This document shows positions 5,637-7,816 of a DNA stretch of 7,816 nt, one piece after another. This DNA comes from Acidobacteriaceae bacterium (GTDB lineage: Bacteria > Acidobacteriota > Terriglobia > Terriglobales > Acidobacteriaceae). Made by a program: the position numbers and the translations under genes. Under the pieces are notes generated by a model. That model ran no database searches and was not told the origin of the DNA. It worked only from the letters and a program-made list of their open reading frames with translations. The stretch spans positions 1-7,816 of the forward strand of contig PMTP01000120.1 of NCBI GenBank assembly GCA_003167305.1, written 5' to 3'. How positions within the stretch are numbered: the stretch's first letter is position 1; the number at the start of each line of letters is the position of its first letter.

Positions 5637-6413
5637 ATGAAGACCACCGGAGCCAAACCGCCCGGATCAAGCGACGAAGCCAGCGCGGCGCAGGCTGTGC
5701 GGGAGATGTTCGATGCGATTGCGCCGCGCTACGACCTGCTGAACCATGTGCTCTCGGCCAATGTGGACCGTCTGTGGTGGTGGCGTGCGGCGCGGCGGTT
5801 TCGCGCAGTACTGGCCGATCCTGACGCGGCGGTGCTGGACATCTGTTGCGGCACGGGCGACATGACGATGGCTCTTTTGAAGCGGCGTCCGCACGGCGCG
5901 CGGCCGATTCTCGCTGCGGATTTTGCGCGGGGAATGTTGAGCCGAGGGGCGCGGAAGTTCGGCGGGCCGGGGGTGGGTGAGCGGACGGCGGGCGAGCCGT
6001 ACGCCGTGCCGCTGGAGGCAGACGCGCTGCATCTTTCGCTGCACTCCGGGTCGCTCGATCTGATTGTGTCGGCGTTTGGGTTCAGGAATCTGGCCAACTA
6101 CGAGGCTGGCCTGCGCGAGTTTCATCGCGTGCTGAGGCCGGGCGGGCAGTTGGGGATTCTGGAGTTCAGCGAGCCGGGAGGGCTGATCGGCAAGGCTTAT
6201 GCGGTCTACTTCCGCCGCGTGCTGCCGGCGATTGGGCGGGCGATCTGCGGCCGGAATGGGGCGTACAGCTATCTGTCAACTTCGGTGGGCAACTTTCCCG
6301 CACCGCCGGAGATGCTTGCACTGATGCAAGCTACCGGCTATGAGCAGTGCGCATGGCAGCCGTATACCTTTGGGATTGCTGGGCTGTATACGGCCCGGCG
6401 CGGGGATGGATGA
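5637..6413 (+). CDS. ubiE/menG: Demethylmenaquinone methyltransferase (MenG/UbiE family)
   Basis: A 258-residue class I SAM-dependent methyltransferase of the UbiE/COQ5 family, which C-methylates demethylmenaquinone (and in some bacteria the ubiquinone precursor) at the membrane surface. The sequence shows VREMFDAIAPRYDLLNHVLS (21-40), typical of the family N-terminus, SAM motif I VLDICCGTGDM (66-76), the acidic residue after beta-2 in AADF (Asp95), SAFGFRNLANYEAGLREFHR (145-164), VLRPGGQLGILEFSEP (165-180) and SVGNFP (216-221). The ATG at 5637 is chosen because it gives a normal family length and GGGG lies six bases upstream; an in-frame ATG at 5592 would add 15 residues that do not resemble the family. 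No other quinone genes are in view. Menaquinone is the more likely substrate if the host is an acidobacterium. Its precursor chorismate comes from the pathway of the upstream aroB. Confidence 0.92.
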   Translation: MKTTGAKPPGSSDEASAAQAVREMFDAIAPRYDLLNHVLSANVDRLWWWRAARRFRAVLADPDAAVLDICCGTGDMTMALLKRRPHGARPILAADFARGMLSRGARKFGGPGVGERTAGEPYAVPLEADALHLSLHSGSLDLIVSAFGFRNLANYEAGLREFHRVLRPGGQLGILEFSEPGGLIGKAYAVYFRRVLPAIGRAICGRNGAYSYLSTSVGNFPAPPEMLALMQATGYEQCAWQPYTFGIAGLYTARRGDG

Positions 6414-6457
6414 GGCTCATTCATCTTTCTTAAGTATTCCGATTGAGTTCATGGTTT

Positions 6458-6492
6458 CCCACCCATTTCGCAAAGAACGCGAAATGGATGGG
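6458..6492. repeat. REP-like palindrome downstream of menG
   Basis: A 14-base inverted repeat with arms 6458-6471 and 6479-6492 (CCCACCCATTTCGC and GCGAAATGGATGGG) and loop AAAGAAC, with a single mismatch at 6462/6488. On the minus-strand RNA that mismatch becomes a U-G pair, so the stem would be fully paired. It is followed by GGCACCC. No T-run follows on either side, so it is a poor intrinsic terminator. The CCCACCC...GGATGGGGCACCC pattern resembles dispersed palindromes I associate with acidobacterial genomes. That link is from memory and unverified. Confidence 0.6.
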
Positions 6493-6498
6493 GCACCC

Positions 6499-6530
6499 AG
6501 CTTTGTTGAACTTAAGGAGCTTTGTTGAAC
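6499..6530. repeat. 13-bp direct repeat, 19-bp period
   Basis: AGCTTTGTTGAAC occurs at 6499-6511 and again at 6518-6530, separated by TTAAGG. It begins just after the palindrome and ends 41 bases before the CDF start codon. It could be a tandem operator site for the CDF gene or part of the adjacent interspersed repeat. Function is unknown. Confidence 0.55.
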
Positions 6531-6571
6531 GCCCGGACGATTTTCCGAATATGCTATAGCCTGAGAAGACC

Positions 6572-7816
6572 ATGAGTATTGAATCCTCCAGAGTGGCCGG
6601 GTTTTCCGCGGAGAAGCGGCGGGTGGCGCTGCACTCGATGCTGGCGGCGGCGGCGATGACGCTGCTGAAGCTGGGGGCGGGGTTGCTCTCCGGCTCTCTG
6701 GGCGTGCTGTCGGACGCGGCCCACTCCGGGCTGGACATGGTGGGATCGGCGCTCACGTTTTTCTCCGTGCAGGTGAGCGACCGGCCGGCCGACGAGGACC
6801 ACACCTACGGCCACGGCAAGTTCGAGAACTTCTCCTCCTTCGGCGAGGTTCTACTGATGGCCGCCTCCAGCGCATGGATCATCTGGGAGGCGATTCAGCG
6901 GATTCTGCACCCCGGCAAGCAACTGCAAGACCTGGGCTGGCCGGCCGCGGTGGTGCTGGCCTCGATTGGCGTGGACTTCTGGCGGTCGCGGCGGCTGCGC
7001 GCGGTGGCGGAAAAGACCGGCTCGTCGGCGCTGGCCACCGACGCTTTTCACTTTGCCTCGGACATCTGGTCGTCGCTGGCGGTGCTGGGCGGGCTGGGCG
7101 CCTGCTGGGTGGGCGTGCGCTTCGGCGTGGGCTGGCTGCTCTATGCTGATCCGCTGGCGGCGGTGGTGGTTTCGCTTATGATTCTGCGGCTGACGCTGCG
7201 ACTGGGCCGCGAGGCGGTCAGCGTGCTGCTGGATGAGATTCCCGTGGAGACGCGGCGGCGGCTGATCGACGACGTGGCGCAGGTGCCGGGCGTGCTCAGC
7301 GTGGAGCAGGCGCGGGTGCGGCGGTCGGGCGCCAACTACTTTGCCGACCTGACGCTGGCGCTGCCCAGCCGCTCCACCTTCGAGCACACCGGGGATCTGG
7401 TGCGCGCGGCCACCGAGGCCGTGCATCGCACGCTGCCCGAGGCCGACGTGGTGATCCATACGGAGCCGCGCAAGGCCAAGGCCGAAAGCATCTTCGACCG
7501 CGTGCGGGCGGTGGCCGCGCGCAACAATGTGAGCGTGCATGAGCTGAGCGTGCAGTCGCACCAGGGACGGCTGCGCATCGAGCAGCACCTGGAATTGGAT
7601 GAGACGCTGCCTTTGCTCAAGGCGCATGATTTTGTCTGCTCGATGGAGGCAGAGATTCTGCGCGAGGTTCCGGAGATCGACGGAATCTTAACGCACATCG
7701 AGAGCGAGCCGGCGACGATTGAGCAGCCCGAGGTGAGGGTCGAGGAGAATCGCCGCATCGAAGAGGCGATGCGCTCATCGGCCGCGCAGTTGCCGGAGAT
7801 TGTGGATGTGCATGAG
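6572..7816 (+). CDS. Cation diffusion facilitator (CDF) metal exporter, 3' end outside window
   Basis: The reading frame is open from the ATG at 6572 to the last base (415 codons), so the C-terminus is missing. CDF proteins export divalent metals such as zinc, iron, manganese or cobalt in exchange for protons at the inner membrane. The transmembrane metal site is visible: LSDAAHSGLD (46-55; His51, Asp55) in helix 2 and ATDAFHFASDIWSS (155-168; His160, Asp164) in helix 5. DHTYGHGKFEN (76-86) follows helix 2 and is a family hallmark. YADPLAAVVVSLMILRL (191-207) marks helix 6. A first cytoplasmic dimerisation domain spans about 212-298 and ends in VVIHTEP (293-299). Residues about 302-396 (ESIFDRVRAVAARNNV to GILTHIESEP) repeat that fold, so the protein carries two such domains in tandem. 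The His/Asp pair at both helices is compatible with several metals. It is separated from menG by 158 bases with repeats, so it is probably a separate unit. Confidence 0.93.
   Translation, partial: MSIESSRVAGFSAEKRRVALHSMLAAAAMTLLKLGAGLLSGSLGVLSDAAHSGLDMVGSALTFFSVQVSDRPADEDHTYGHGKFENFSSFGEVLLMAASSAWIIWEAIQRILHPGKQLQDLGWPAAVVLASIGVDFWRSRRLRAVAEKTGSSALATDAFHFASDIWSSLAVLGGLGACWVGVRFGVGWLLYADPLAAVVVSLMILRLTLRLGREAVSVLLDEIPVETRRRLIDDVAQVPGVLSVEQARVRRSGANYFADLTLALPSRSTFEHTGDLVRAATEAVHRTLPEADVVIHTEPRKAKAESIFDRVRAVAARNNVSVHELSVQSHQGRLRIEQHLELDETLPLLKAHDFVCSMEAEILREVPEIDGILTHIESEPATIEQPEVRVEENRRIEEAMRSSAAQLPEIVDVHE

Noticed and set aside
6851..7627. A 258-codon minus-strand open frame
   Set aside because: It is antisense to the CDF gene and rich in His, Arg, Gln and Pro; the plus-strand CDF motifs are clear.

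Overview
The window looks like chromosomal DNA of a GC-rich, menaquinone-using bacterium. A member of the Acidobacteriota (Bryobacter/Solibacter-like) is my best guess. It rests on general gene content and on an interspersed palindrome (6458-6492) resembling repeats I associate with that phylum; there is no rRNA or other marker to prove it. I see no tRNA, rRNA, CRISPR array, insertion sequence or phage module.

Layout: a plus-strand MgtC/DUF4010 membrane protein (107-1369) converges on a minus-strand block running from 3720 down to 1394. Read in its own direction, this block holds a GNAT acetyltransferase (3720-3238), a 57-residue peptide gene (3056-2883), a DUF692 multinuclear non-heme iron oxidative enzyme (MNIO, 2811-1927) and, overlapping its stop by ATGA, a small helical protein resembling MNIO partner proteins (1930-1394). 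From about 3900 the plus strand carries housekeeping genes: aroB (3900-4985), a secreted DUF3828-type protein (5023-5568), a MenG/UbiE methyltransferase (5637-6413) and, after an intergenic region with repeats, a cation diffusion facilitator that runs off the right edge (6572-7816).

The most interesting part is the block 1394-3056. The order small peptide, MNIO, partner is the minimal layout of MNIO-type RiPP loci (methanobactin, 3-thiaglutamate and bufferin families). The peptide has no signal sequence, has exactly one cysteine in a C-terminal GHPLCGILGVDVRL segment, and has its own good sigma70-like promoter (TTGACA-N18-GATACT). I infer a compact, probably undescribed RiPP pathway in which the MNIO and its partner modify the peptide at or near that cysteine. 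No dedicated transporter or protease is visible, and the GNAT upstream is only a possible accessory enzyme.

The plus-strand genes aroB (3-dehydroquinate synthase, shikimate pathway) and menG (last step of menaquinone synthesis) are linked metabolically through chorismate, from which menaquinone is made. The DUF3828 protein between them has no evident link.
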